Under the pieces are notes generated by a model. That model was not told the DNA's origin and did not search any database. It worked only from the letters and a program-made list of their open reading frames with translations. A stretch of 64,000 nucleotides of DNA from an uncultured Aliiroseovarius sp. (GTDB lineage: Bacteria; Pseudomonadota; Alphaproteobacteria; Rhodobacterales; Rhodobacteraceae), in the NCBI RefSeq assembly GCF_947492455.1, contig NZ_CANLNB010000004.1, positions 396,489-460,488 on the forward strand. The letters are read 5' to 3'. The first letter of the stretch is position 1. Every line of letters starts with the position of its first letter. Positions 26,253-35,495 of this stretch are shown here, piece after piece. Position numbers and translations under genes: made by a program.

Positions 26253-26903
26253 ATGCGTATTACTTGGAAATCTCAGCTTCTGGCTGTTGTCGCGGTGGCG
26301 GCGGGCGCACTTGTGCCTGCCTTCGCATCGGATTCTGATCCGTCGGCCTCGCCCTTCGGTGCGGCTCTTTTGCAAGAGCATTCGGGCCTTGGCGCAATGG
26401 GAAGCGCGAAGCTGAACGCGATTTCGGTGCTGCCGAAGATGCGCAAATCCGGTTCGGACAGTTTTGAGCGCTCGGTCGCGTGGTTGTCCGCGCAGCCCGC
26501 GCCGAAACAGGATGCCGAATGGACCTGTCTGACCGAAGCTCTGTATTTCGAAGCCCGTGGAGAAAGCATCTATGGCCAGTTCGCTGTGGCCGAGGTGATC
26601 CTGAACCGTGTTGACGACGCACGCTTTCCGAACACGATTTGTGGAGTGGTCAACCAAGGCACGGGCCGGAAGTTTGCCTGCCAGTTCACCTATACCTGCG
26701 ACGGGCGTGACGAGGTCATCCACGAAAAAACCGCCCATGACCGTCTGGGCCGTATTGCGCGTGCTATGATTGATGGTGCGCCGCGTGACCTGACGCTGGG
26801 TGCCACGCATTACCACACCAAGGCCGTCTCCCCGCGCTGGTCGCGGGTGTTCCAGAAAACCGCCTCGATCGGGGTGCATCGCTTCTATAAGATGCCCGGC
26901 TAA
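26253..26903 (+). CDS. Cell wall hydrolase, SleB-like
   Basis: A 216-residue exported protein with signal peptide (LLAVVAVAAGALVPAFAS) and a SleB/Hydrolase_2 domain from about residue 90: CLTEALYFEARGESIYGQ with the catalytic Glu, AVAEVILNRVDDARFPNTIC, FACQFTYTCDG and TLGATHYHTKAVSPRWSR. The family contains spore-cortex lytic transglycosylases, but in non-sporulating bacteria these act on ordinary peptidoglycan remodelling. A GTG one codon upstream is an alternative start. It stands alone between ppdK and folB. Confidence 0.9.
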   Translation: MRITWKSQLLAVVAVAAGALVPAFASDSDPSASPFGAALLQEHSGLGAMGSAKLNAISVLPKMRKSGSDSFERSVAWLSAQPAPKQDAEWTCLTEALYFEARGESIYGQFAVAEVILNRVDDARFPNTICGVVNQGTGRKFACQFTYTCDGRDEVIHEKTAHDRLGRIARAMIDGAPRDLTLGATHYHTKAVSPRWSRVFQKTASIGVHRFYKMPG

Positions 26904-26993
26904 AGACGTCTGATCGCGCCGATCCGTCGCTTTGGGCTGGCGTTTCGGGGCGCGTTCGGGGCATGGTCCTGCCAAGTTTAAAGGGGACATGCG

Positions 26994-27893
26994 ATGACCG
27001 AGGCAAGCTTGGCATTTTCTGATTTAGAAGCACGTGCGCGCGCCATGGCAGGGGACACGCCTGCCGACCGTATTTCCGTGCGCGACCATGTGGTCGACGT
27101 GGAAATCGGCGCTTTTCAGGCCGAACGTGGCGTGACCCAGCGCCTTAGCTTCAGCGTGGTAGTCGAGGTTGCCGAGCACGGCGGGGCCGACACGGACGAT
27201 GTGGACGACATCCTGTCCTATGACACGATCACCGAAGCGATCATGGCCGAGCTTGAGGCCGAGCGCCTGAACCTTCTGGAAACTCTGGCCGAACGGATCG
27301 CGCAGCGTCTGCTGCTGGCCCCGCAGCCCCAGCGCGTGTTCGTGCGGATTGAGAAGCTGGACCGTGGTCCCGGTAAGCTGGGGGTCGAGATCGTCCGCGA
27401 CCGTAATAGTGGTGACGCCGAGGTCGAGGCTCAGGACGCCCCGGCGCCCATTCTGGTCTTCCTGTCCTCGAACGCCTTGAATGACGAGGGGCTGCCGACC
27501 TTCCTTGATCAATTCGAGGAAGACGGCGCGCCGACCATCCTGATCGTCGATGCGGAGCTGCCGCTGGTGCAAGACAGCTGGGCCGCGCGCAACATCGTGC
27601 TGCTTCAGGCGGATCAGGCGGCATGGCAGCTGGCGACCATTGACCCGCGTGCTGTTCCGGTCGGCACGCGGACCGAGTTGGATTGGGGGCTGAAGAACGG
27701 ACAGCTTAGCGTCTGGGCGCCGTCCAAGATGGTGCTGGACGCGGTGGATGCGCCCGTCGCGATCTCTCTTCCCGATCTGACCCTGTGGTTCTCCGAACAA
27801 GTGCAGGCTTGCCAGATCCTTTGGGTGGGCTGCGACGCCCCGGACACGCCGGGCATCGACTCGCATTCTGTCATGTTGGAGGATCTGTCATGA
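26994..27893 (+). CDS. folB: Dihydroneopterin aldolase with C-terminal extension
   Basis: A 299-residue protein. Residues about 25-135 are a FolB domain: DRISVRDHVVDVEIGAFQAE, RLSFSVVVEVAEH, DDILSYDTITEAI, and LNLLETLAERIAQRLLLAPQ with the conserved catalytic-site residues; it makes 6-hydroxymethyl-7,8-dihydropterin. A further ~150 residues (from about QDAPAPILVFLSSNALNDEG) have no motif I recognise and are about twice the normal length of FolB (about 120 aa). The stop overlaps the folP start (ATGA). Confidence 0.85.
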   Translation: MTEASLAFSDLEARARAMAGDTPADRISVRDHVVDVEIGAFQAERGVTQRLSFSVVVEVAEHGGADTDDVDDILSYDTITEAIMAELEAERLNLLETLAERIAQRLLLAPQPQRVFVRIEKLDRGPGKLGVEIVRDRNSGDAEVEAQDAPAPILVFLSSNALNDEGLPTFLDQFEEDGAPTILIVDAELPLVQDSWAARNIVLLQADQAAWQLATIDPRAVPVGTRTELDWGLKNGQLSVWAPSKMVLDAVDAPVAISLPDLTLWFSEQVQACQILWVGCDAPDTPGIDSHSVMLEDLS

Positions 27894-28894
27894 GCCAACG
27901 CATTCAGCCCATTGCCCGCACGGGCCGTCCGTTCTCGGGTCAATCTTTGTGCGGCAGCGACAGCCTTTGGTTCGATCAGGTCTTAGAGCGCCAGCGCGGG
28001 GGGGAAGTGCAGACGGTCGATCTGGCCGATCTGGATGACGCCGCGATTCAACGCCTCAGCGCCCCGCGTCCGACGCTGTGCGGCCTGACCTTGGACCAGC
28101 CGCGTCTGATGGGCATTCTGAACGTGACGCCGGACAGCTTTTCGGACGGGGGCGAGTTGGACACGATCGAAGCCGCCGTCACCCGCGCCCGCCAGATGGC
28201 TGGCGATACCGACATTCTGGACATTGGCGGGGAAAGCACCCGTCCCGGCGCGGAAGAGGTGGCCATTCAGGAAGAAATCCAGCGTACCGCGCCGGTGATT
28301 GAAGCGATCCGTGCAGCGGGCGTGACCACCCCGATCTCGATCGATACGCGCAAAGCCCGCGTGGCCGAGGCCGCGTTGGATGCAGGCGCGGATATTGTGA
28401 ATGATGTGTCCGCCTTCACCTTCGATCCCGAGCTTGCCGACCTTGTGGCCGAACGTGACGCGCCCGTCTGCTTGATGCATTCGCAGGGCCGGCCCGAGGA
28501 CATGCAGAACGATCCGCGCTATGACGATGTGTTGTTCGACGTGATGGACTATTTGGAAGAGCGCATTAGCTTTGCCGAGGGTAAAGGCATCAAACGTGAG
28601 CGGATTATCACCGATCCGGGCATCGGATTCGGTAAGACTCTGGAACACAATGTGACTTTGCTGCGTAATCTGTCGCTGCTACATGATCTGGGTCTTCCAG
28701 TGCTGCTGGGTGTGTCGCGCAAGCGTTTCATCGGCACCATCGGACAGGCCGGGGTGGCCCGCGACAGGGTTGCCGGATCCGTGGCCGTCGCGATGCATGG
28801 CATCGCGCAGGGCATGCAGATTTTGCGGGTCCATGACACATTTGAAACACGGCAGGCATTGCGCCTTCACGCAGCCATGACCGAGAAAAAGTAA
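27890..28894 (+). CDS. folP: Dihydropteroate synthase
   Basis: A 334-residue DHPS joining pABA to the pterin pyrophosphate. Motifs: MGILNVTPDSFSDGGELD, DILDIGGESTRPGAEEV, SIDTRKARVAEAALDAGADI with VNDVSAF, DPGIGFGKTLEHN and GVSRKRFIG. About 65 extra N-terminal residues precede the barrel, including a CGSDSLWFDQVLERQRGG segment, similar to what is seen in related alphaproteobacteria. The start ATG follows GGAGGATCTGTC and overlaps the folB stop, so the two steps are translationally linked. Confidence 0.96.
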   Translation: MSQRIQPIARTGRPFSGQSLCGSDSLWFDQVLERQRGGEVQTVDLADLDDAAIQRLSAPRPTLCGLTLDQPRLMGILNVTPDSFSDGGELDTIEAAVTRARQMAGDTDILDIGGESTRPGAEEVAIQEEIQRTAPVIEAIRAAGVTTPISIDTRKARVAEAALDAGADIVNDVSAFTFDPELADLVAERDAPVCLMHSQGRPEDMQNDPRYDDVLFDVMDYLEERISFAEGKGIKRERIITDPGIGFGKTLEHNVTLLRNLSLLHDLGLPVLLGVSRKRFIGTIGQAGVARDRVAGSVAVAMHGIAQGMQILRVHDTFETRQALRLHAAMTEKK

Positions 28895-28909
28895 GAACAA
28901 GGCGGCAGT

Positions 28910-30253
28910 ATGGTCGAAAAACTCTTCGGAACCGACGGAGTGCGTGGGCTGGCAAATTCCTGGCCCATGACAGCAGAGATGGCGTTGAAGCTGGGGGCCG
29001 CTGCGGGGCGCCACTTCCGCCGCGACCATTCCAACGGGCACCGGGTGGTGATCGGCAAGGACACCCGCCTGTCGGGCTATATGCTGGAAAACGCGCTGAC
29101 GGCGGGTCTGACCTCGACCGGGATGAACGTGCTGCTTCTGGGGCCGGTACCAACACCGGCCGTCGGGCGCGCAACCCATTCGATGCGGGCGGATCTGGGC
29201 ATCATGATCTCGGCCTCGCACAATCCGTTCCATGATAATGGCATCAAGTTCTTTGGCCCCGACGGCTTCAAATTGTCGGACGAGGCCGAAGCCGAGATCG
29301 AGCGCATGGTGCACGATGGCGTCGACCCCGTGCAGCCGCAGAACATCGGCCGCGCCAAGCGGATCGAGGAAGCCCGTCAGCGCTATACCGAGTATCTGAA
29401 AACCACCTTCCCGCAGCACAAACGTCTGAACGGCATGAAGGTCGTGATCGACTGCGCCAATGGCGCGGCCTATCGCGCGGCGCCTGACGCCCTGTGGGAA
29501 CTGGGGGCCGAGATCATCCCCGTGGGGGTCTCGCCCGATGGGACGAATATCAACAAAGGCTGCGGTTCGACCGACACTGCTTTGGCGGCGCGCACTGTGG
29601 TAGAACACGGCGCGGATCTGGGCATCTGTCTGGACGGCGACGCGGATCGCATCATGATCATCGACGAGAAGGGTCAGGTGGCGGATGGCGATCAGCTGAT
29701 GGCGCTGTTCGCGACGCATTGGGCGTCCGAAGGGCGCCTCAGCGGCGGCAAGCTGGTCGCGACGGTGATGTCGAACCTGGGGTTGGAACGTCACATGGCC
29801 GCGCAAGGGCTGGAGCTTCTGCGCACCAAGGTGGGCGACCGCCACGTGGTCGAGGCGATGCGGGCGGGCGGCTACAATCTGGGCGGCGAACAGTCCGGTC
29901 ACATCGTGATGACGGATTACGCGACCACGGGCGACGGTCTGTTGGCGGGGCTTCAGTTCTTGGCCTGCATGGTCGAAACCGGCAAGCCTGCGTCTGAACT
30001 GTGTCAGGTCTTCGAGACCGTGCCGCAGATGCTGAAAAACGTGCGTTACACCTTGGGCCAAACCCCGCTAGAGGCCGACAGCGTGAAGGCCGCCATCGCG
30101 GATGCGGAAGGCAGGCTGAACGGCAAAGGGCGGCTTCTGATCCGCAAGTCCGGCACGGAACCCCTGATCCGCGTGATGGCGGAGTGCGAAGATGACGCCC
30201 TTCTGTCGCAGGTCGTCGACGGCATCGTCGCCGAGGTCGAGGCCGTCACCTAA
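28910..30253 (+). CDS. glmM: Phosphoglucosamine mutase
   Basis: A 447-residue alpha-D-phosphohexomutase that makes glucosamine-1-phosphate for UDP-GlcNAc. It starts [20 protein letters not shown]; the active-site serine is in [20 protein letters not shown], the Mg site is [15 protein letters not shown], the sugar loop is [19 protein letters not shown], and the phosphate loop is [14 protein letters not shown]. It follows folP by 15 bases, the common folP-glmM order. Confidence 0.98.
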   Translation: MVEKLFGTDGVRGLANSWPMTAEMALKLGAAAGRHFRRDHSNGHRVVIGKDTRLSGYMLENALTAGLTSTGMNVLLLGPVPTPAVGRATHSMRADLGIMISASHNPFHDNGIKFFGPDGFKLSDEAEAEIERMVHDGVDPVQPQNIGRAKRIEEARQRYTEYLKTTFPQHKRLNGMKVVIDCANGAAYRAAPDALWELGAEIIPVGVSPDGTNINKGCGSTDTALAARTVVEHGADLGICLDGDADRIMIIDEKGQVADGDQLMALFATHWASEGRLSGGKLVATVMSNLGLERHMAAQGLELLRTKVGDRHVVEAMRAGGYNLGGEQSGHIVMTDYATTGDGLLAGLQFLACMVETGKPASELCQVFETVPQMLKNVRYTLGQTPLEADSVKAAIADAEGRLNGKGRLLIRKSGTEPLIRVMAECEDDALLSQVVDGIVAEVEAVT

Positions 30254-30262
30254 GCCCGCCCC

Positions 30263-30805
30263 CTATGGCTCTTGGATGAGCGTGGGGCGAAGGAAGACGA
30301 TCAGCTCGGCCTGCGTCGCATAGGCGCGGCCAACCCGTGTCCTGAACAAGGCATCAAGGCCGGGGACGTTATTTAGCACGATCTTCTTGGCACGTTGTCT
30401 GATCTGCCACTCTACATCGTCATGTGTGACGGCGCATTTCTTCGGAAGTGGTGCGTCTTTGATCGGACGTATTGTCAGTATGTTTTGATACAGAAAGACA
30501 TCCCCCCACGGCACAGCTCCGGCCAGACGGTCGGGCAGCATTGTCCGCAGAGCGTTCAGCCCCAGCGCTCCGAGCAGAGCGGATGCGACGGGAAATTGGG
30601 GATAGCTTTTCCTCAAATTCCAGCCAAGTGGACCTGCAGCCGTCATCGCAAGAAGCATGATGGGCAGGATGCGGCTGCCGTTGCGGATAAGGTGAATGCG
30701 GGCTGCCTGAATGCGGCGATCACGGTCGCGTTCACTGGCAAGCAGCAGGTTGGGCGCGCAAATAGCAGCTGCGCTTGCATGTGTAATAAGCGTTCTTCGT
30801 TCCAT
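30263..30805 (-). CDS. Uncharacterised protein with secretin-like C-terminus
   Basis: A 180-residue protein starting at ATG 30805 behind GGGGAGGATTGTC. The N-terminus has a hydrophobic stretch after two arginines (MERRTLITHASAAAICAPNL), and a second one follows (RILPIMLLAMTAAGPLGWNL). The last ~45 residues, KKIVLNNVPGLDALFRTRVG to ATQAELIVFLRPTLIQEP, resemble the end of the secretin domain of GspD/PilQ/CpaC proteins, where a 'P-G-L-x-x-L-F' and 'E-L-x-I-x-L-x-P' pair is typical. The remaining secretin beta-domain is absent. It may be a remnant or a small relative; function unknown. Confidence 0.55.
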   Translation of the reverse strand: MERRTLITHASAAAICAPNLLLASERDRDRRIQAARIHLIRNGSRILPIMLLAMTAAGPLGWNLRKSYPQFPVASALLGALGLNALRTMLPDRLAGAVPWGDVFLYQNILTIRPIKDAPLPKKCAVTHDDVEWQIRQRAKKIVLNNVPGLDALFRTRVGRAYATQAELIVFLRPTLIQEP

Positions 30806-30867
30806 GACAATCCTCCCCATTAGGCAGGGTATCACGATTGCCGAAATTCACGAAATCCGCGGCGCGT

Positions 30868-31770
30868 TCAGCGCCCCGCCAACATCTTCCGCAGGCTGTA
30901 CCATTGGCTGATTGCCAACCCGCTCATGATCAGGGCGAGCGCCGCGAAGAAGCGTAGCGGAAGCGCCTCGGACAGGATCCACGCGCCGAAGACCATCGAC
31001 CACGCGGGCACTTGGTAGTTGACCAGTGTCATGAACACCGAGCCTGCACTGATGATGATCGCGACGCGCAGAAGTGTTGCCAGCGCTGTCGGTAAAAGCC
31101 CCAAGGCGACGATTGCCAGCCCCGAGCGGGTGCCTTCCCATGCCGGCCATCCTTCGGTCATCAGCATGATTGGGAACAGGACAACCGATCCAACAACAAG
31201 TGTCAGCGCCGCCAATACCAGCGGATCAATCGGCGGGCAGCGGCGCGTTAGGATCGACGCGATGGAATAGCATAGCGCGGCCCCGATACAGGCCAGTTGC
31301 GCCAGGGGTTCTGTCCCTTGCCCAAGCTGCGCCAGCCCCGGTCCGATCAGAACCAAAGCACCGCAGAACCCTAAGGTGACCCCGATGAATTTGCGCATGT
31401 TCAGAGGTTCGTCCGAGAAGAAGTGCGCCAAGGGCAACACCATCAACGGGATCGAGGCCATAGAGAGACCAGCAAAGGCCGACGGGACGTATTGTTGCCC
31501 CCAGCTCAGCAGCACGAAAGGCAACGCGGTGGACAGAATGCCAACGATCGAGATGATCCACCACAATGTGGCGTCCCATTTTGGCATGCTGCGCCCCGTT
31601 GCCATGACCAACCCCAGCAACGCTACAGCGCCCAAAGTGGTGCGCGACGTGGCGACTGTCACCGGGCCGTACCCTTCAAGCGCGATAGCCACGACCATGA
31701 AGGTGCCGCCCCAGATCAGACCAAGGGCAATGACGCCCGCCCAGTCGCGGGTGGTAGGATTGTCGGTCAT
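30868..31770 (-). CDS. EamA/DMT family transporter
   Basis: A 300-residue inner-membrane protein with ten predicted helices in two EamA repeats (GVIALGLIWGGTFMVVAIAL; CIGAALCYSIASILTRRCPP). LLSWGQQYVPSAFAGLSMAS and TLVNYQVPAWSMVFGAWILS are the characteristic ends of each repeat, the latter close to amino-acid or metabolite exporters such as RhtA-like proteins. Substrate unknown. It is transcribed away from glmM and lies downstream of ilvC, separated from it by a terminator. Confidence 0.88.
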   Translation of the reverse strand: MTDNPTTRDWAGVIALGLIWGGTFMVVAIALEGYGPVTVATSRTTLGAVALLGLVMATGRSMPKWDATLWWIISIVGILSTALPFVLLSWGQQYVPSAFAGLSMASIPLMVLPLAHFFSDEPLNMRKFIGVTLGFCGALVLIGPGLAQLGQGTEPLAQLACIGAALCYSIASILTRRCPPIDPLVLAALTLVVGSVVLFPIMLMTEGWPAWEGTRSGLAIVALGLLPTALATLLRVAIIISAGSVFMTLVNYQVPAWSMVFGAWILSEALPLRFFAALALIMSGLAISQWYSLRKMLAGR

Positions 31771-31789
31771 GGAACCTCGCAGTGATGCG

Positions 31790-31823
31790 CAAAGAAGAAA
31801 GGGCGCCCGGTGTCGGACGCCCC
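31790..31823 (-). terminator. Intrinsic terminator of ilvC
   Basis: On the minus strand GGGCGTCCG, ACAC and CGGGCGCCC form a 9-bp stem (one G-T pair) with a 4-base loop at 31801-31822, followed by TTTCTTCTTT. It lies 55 bases after the ilvC stop. Confidence 0.85.
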
Positions 31824-31877
31824 ACTTGATCTTTTGTTGCGATGGAAATCAACCCACCGCGTGACCGTGTTCAGGTC

Positions 31878-32930
<1,053 letters not shown>

Positions 32931-32990
32931 TCAGGTCGCATCATAGGCATGACTGCGCTGCATTCGAGATGAATAACGGGCATTTAGTGC

Positions 32991-33033
32991 GAATAGTTGG
33001 GGGTAGCTATTCACTAGATGATGTAATAGTGAA
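32991..33033. promoter_or_regulatory. Nested inverted repeats between ilvC and lrp
   Basis: Two linked inverted repeats occupy the divergent region: GAATAG (32991-32996) with CTATTC (33007-33012), and TTCACTA (33010-33016) with TAGTGAA (33027-33033). The second ends seven bases before the lrp ATG. Spacing near 10 bases between arms fits a dimeric regulator such as Lrp binding its own promoter, and possibly that of ilvC. This is inference from position and symmetry. Confidence 0.55.
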
Positions 33034-33039
33034 GAAATC

Positions 33040-33495
33040 ATGCTCGATGATCTTGACAGACGCATTCTAAGACAAATGCAGGCGGACCCGACTCTCGGCG
33101 GGTCCGAGTTGGCAGACCGGGTGGGTTTGTCAGCAGCACGCCTATCGCGTCGCGTCGAACGGCTGCGCGATCAGAAAATCCTGCGGGGCCCGCGCGCGGT
33201 GATCAATTGGCGCGCGTTGGGCTATGAGGTCGAGGTCAGCCTGCGGGTGACGCTCGACAAGACCCAGCCCCGCGCTTTTGATGATTTCATTGAAGCGGCC
33301 CGCGCCATTCGGGAAGTGATCGAGATCCAGACCTTCGTCGGGCGCGTCGATGTGCGCCTGTCCGTCATCGCCCGCGACATGCCGCATTATCAAGGCATCT
33401 ACCGCGACCAAATTCTGGCGCTGCCGCATATCGCCGACATCGAGGCCTTGATGCATGTGGCGCGAATCAAATCGGATGAAAGCCTGCCGCTATGA
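33040..33495 (+). CDS. Lrp/AsnC family transcriptional regulator
   Basis: A 151-residue regulator. The N-terminal helix-turn-helix is LDDLDRRILRQMQADPTLGG to ELADRVGLSAARLSRRVERL; the C-terminal RAM (amino-acid sensing) domain runs from EVSLRVTLDKTQPRAFDDFI to IADIEALMHVARIKSDESLP. It is divergent from ilvC and overlaps the next gene, a second lrp, by four bases (ATGA). Regulation of ilvC or amino-acid metabolism is plausible but not shown. Confidence 0.93.
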   Translation: MLDDLDRRILRQMQADPTLGGSELADRVGLSAARLSRRVERLRDQKILRGPRAVINWRALGYEVEVSLRVTLDKTQPRAFDDFIEAARAIREVIEIQTFVGRVDVRLSVIARDMPHYQGIYRDQILALPHIADIEALMHVARIKSDESLPL

Positions 33496-33947
33496 CCGAG
33501 TTTGACGAGATTGATCTGACCCTGCTGCGCCTGCTGGCCGAGGATGCCACACAATCCGCTGGTGCCCTTGGGCGCGAAGTCGGGCTAAGCCAACCCGCCG
33601 CGTGGCGCCGTATCAAGCGCCTGACCGATCTTGGTGTGATTGCCGGACGGCGGCTTGATCTGGACCGCGAGGCACTGGGGTTCGGCGTGACCGTGTTTCT
33701 GGGTGTAAAGCTCGCCACCAAGGGGCGTGTCAGTCTGGACGATTTCGAACGCGCTGTATCTGCGATCCCCGAGGTGCAGACAGTCGAACACGTGCTGGGC
33801 CTCTATGACTATCGCCTGCGCGTTGTGGCCCGCGACATCGCAGACTTCGAGCGCGTGTTGCGCCGTCGGATCATGACCATGCCGGGCGTGGGGGATGTCG
33901 AGGCCAACGTGCTTTTGTCCGAAGAACGGCGCCCTGGGCCGATTTGA
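33492..33947 (+). CDS. Second Lrp/AsnC family regulator
   Basis: Also 151 residues. HTH region: FDEIDLTLLRLLAEDATQSA to GLSQPAAWRRIKRLTDLGVI; RAM domain: GFGVTVFLGVKLATKGRVSL to MPGVGDVEANVLLSEERRPG. Its start overlaps the stop of the first lrp gene, so the two are probably translated together and could form mixed oligomers (inference). The family's usual length is 150-165 residues. A 60-base gap with a GAAGGAG ribosome site leads to the aminotransferase gene. Confidence 0.93.
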   Translation: MTEFDEIDLTLLRLLAEDATQSAGALGREVGLSQPAAWRRIKRLTDLGVIAGRRLDLDREALGFGVTVFLGVKLATKGRVSLDDFERAVSAIPEVQTVEHVLGLYDYRLRVVARDIADFERVLRRRIMTMPGVGDVEANVLLSEERRPGPI

Positions 33948-34007
33948 CCTCTTCCCTGTGCCCGCGATCTGGGTCACGGTGGTCCGGTACAGTGAAGGAG
34001 ACCCTAT

Positions 34008-35135
34008 ATGCCCGCACTTCTGCCCGACATTGATCCTGATGGGATGCTCGAATTCTCGGTCGTGTTCACTGACCGATCTCTGAACCACATGTCCAAAGCC
34101 TTTCAGGGCGTGATGACCGACATCTCAACCACGCTGAAAGAGGTCTACAACGCTGATGCCGTGGCCCTTGTTCCCGGTGGTGGAACCTACGCGATGGAGG
34201 CTGTCGCGCGCCAGTTCGCAACCGGGAAGCGGGTGATGGTCATTCGCAACGGGTTCTTTTCCTTCCGCTGGAGCCAGATTTTCGAGATGGGGGCGATCCC
34301 GTCCGCGGAAACCGTGATGAAAGCGCGCCGCGTGGGCAATGCCCCGGATGCGCCGTTCGCCCCCGCTCCGATTGACGAGGTCGTCGCGAAGATCAAGGAA
34401 GAGAAGCCAGACGTCGTGTTCGCCCCGCATGTGGAAACTGCCTCGGGGATGATCTTGCCCGATGACTATATCGCCGCCGTGGCCGAGGCCGTACATGGCG
34501 TGGGCGGGATCTTCGTTCTGGATTGCATCGCCTCGGGCTGTGCGTGGGTCGACATGAAGGCGACTGGCGTGGATGTGCTGATCTCGGCCCCGCAAAAGGG
34601 CTGGTCGGCGCAGCCGTCTGCCGGGATCGTGATGATGAACGACAGCGCGCGGGACATGGCGAAAGCCGCGACCTCGACCTCGTTCGCGGTGGATCTGGGC
34701 AAGTGGCTGTCGATCATGGAGGCCTACGAGGGCGGCGGGCATGCCTATCACGCGACGATGCCCACCGACGCGCTGCGGGCTTTCCGTGATACCATGTTGG
34801 AAACCAAGGACTACGGGTTTGAAAAGCTGCGCGACGCGCAGTGGGAGCAAGGACGCCGTGTCCGTGCATTGCTGGCGGAGAACGGCATCAAATCCGTGGC
34901 CGCCGAAGGATTTGAAGCCCCCGGCGTGGTCGTGTCCTATACCGCGAACCCGGACATCAAGGCGGGCAAAGCCTTTGCTGCCGAAGGTGTCCAGATCGCG
35001 GCGGGTGTGCCGTTGATGGTGGACGAGGGCGACGACTATTCGTCCTTCCGCTTGGGCCTCTTCGGGCTGGACAAGCTTTATGATGTCGATGCCAGCGTGG
35101 CCCGGCTTGAGGACGCGTTGAAGAAAGTTCTGTAG
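34008..35135 (+). CDS. Class V aminotransferase (alanine-glyoxylate type)
   Basis: A 375-residue fold-type I PLP enzyme. VPGGGTYAMEAVARQFATG is the PLP phosphate-binding start of the class V family; VFAPHVETASGMILPDDYI and GIFVLDCIASGCAWVDMKAT hold the PLP ring-stacking and Asp residues; the Schiff-base lysine is in LISAPQKGWSAQPSAGIVMM. Relatives include alanine-glyoxylate, serine-glyoxylate and phosphoserine aminotransferases; the exact substrate is unclear. Its position after two lrp genes suggests control by them. Confidence 0.85.
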   Translation: MPALLPDIDPDGMLEFSVVFTDRSLNHMSKAFQGVMTDISTTLKEVYNADAVALVPGGGTYAMEAVARQFATGKRVMVIRNGFFSFRWSQIFEMGAIPSAETVMKARRVGNAPDAPFAPAPIDEVVAKIKEEKPDVVFAPHVETASGMILPDDYIAAVAEAVHGVGGIFVLDCIASGCAWVDMKATGVDVLISAPQKGWSAQPSAGIVMMNDSARDMAKAATSTSFAVDLGKWLSIMEAYEGGGHAYHATMPTDALRAFRDTMLETKDYGFEKLRDAQWEQGRRVRALLAENGIKSVAAEGFEAPGVVVSYTANPDIKAGKAFAAEGVQIAAGVPLMVDEGDDYSSFRLGLFGLDKLYDVDASVARLEDALKKVL

Positions 35136-35140
35136 AATCC

Positions 35141-35177
35141 AAAACGGCGCGCAGATCCTGCGCGCCGTTTTGTTTTT
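35141..35177. terminator. Bidirectional intrinsic terminator
   Basis: AAAACGGCGCGCA (35141-35153) and TGCGCGCCGTTTT (35159-35171) make a 13-bp stem with a 5-base loop, flanked by T-rich sequence on the right, between the converging aminotransferase and small membrane protein genes. Confidence 0.92.
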
Positions 35178-35196
35178 GCCGGTTGGGCCTGCGCGC

Positions 35197-35397
35197 TTAC
35201 GCTTTGCCGCCTGCCATGGTGACCAGCAGCAGATAAATTACCGGGACGGTCGAGAGGGCGACAAGCCCCACGCCCACAATGCCTTTCAGAAGAAAGCCCG
35301 CCACGAGGGCAGCGATGATTGCGCCAATGATCATGAACGCAATCCTTTCGGCGCGGGCGTCTTTGGCTTGCTGTTCCGGGGTTACTTCGGTTGCCAT
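35197..35397 (-). CDS. Small two-helix membrane protein
   Basis: A 66-residue protein: a polar charged head (MATEVTPEQQAKDARAERI) then two transmembrane helices (MIIGAIIAALVAGFLLKGIV and GVGLVALSTVPVIYLLLVTM) and AGGKA at the end. The ATG at 35397 is preceded by CAGGAGACTTTAT, a good ribosome site. No family recognised; similar short proteins of unknown role are common in the group. It is monocistronic, ending at the shared terminator. Confidence 0.75.
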   Translation of the reverse strand: MATEVTPEQQAKDARAERIAFMIIGAIIAALVAGFLLKGIVGVGLVALSTVPVIYLLLVTMAGGKA

Positions 35398-35495
35398 GAT
35401 AAAGTCTCCTGTTCACGTTGCGAGGCGTGTATCCTGCATGTGTTCAGGAAGCGGTATGCGACAATCCTGCCATGTGGCGGCGTGCCGCAGCACGG

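Noticed and set aside
30263..30805. Calling the gene a pseudogene
   Set aside because: The frame is intact with a strong ribosome site; missing secretin parts are not proof of decay.
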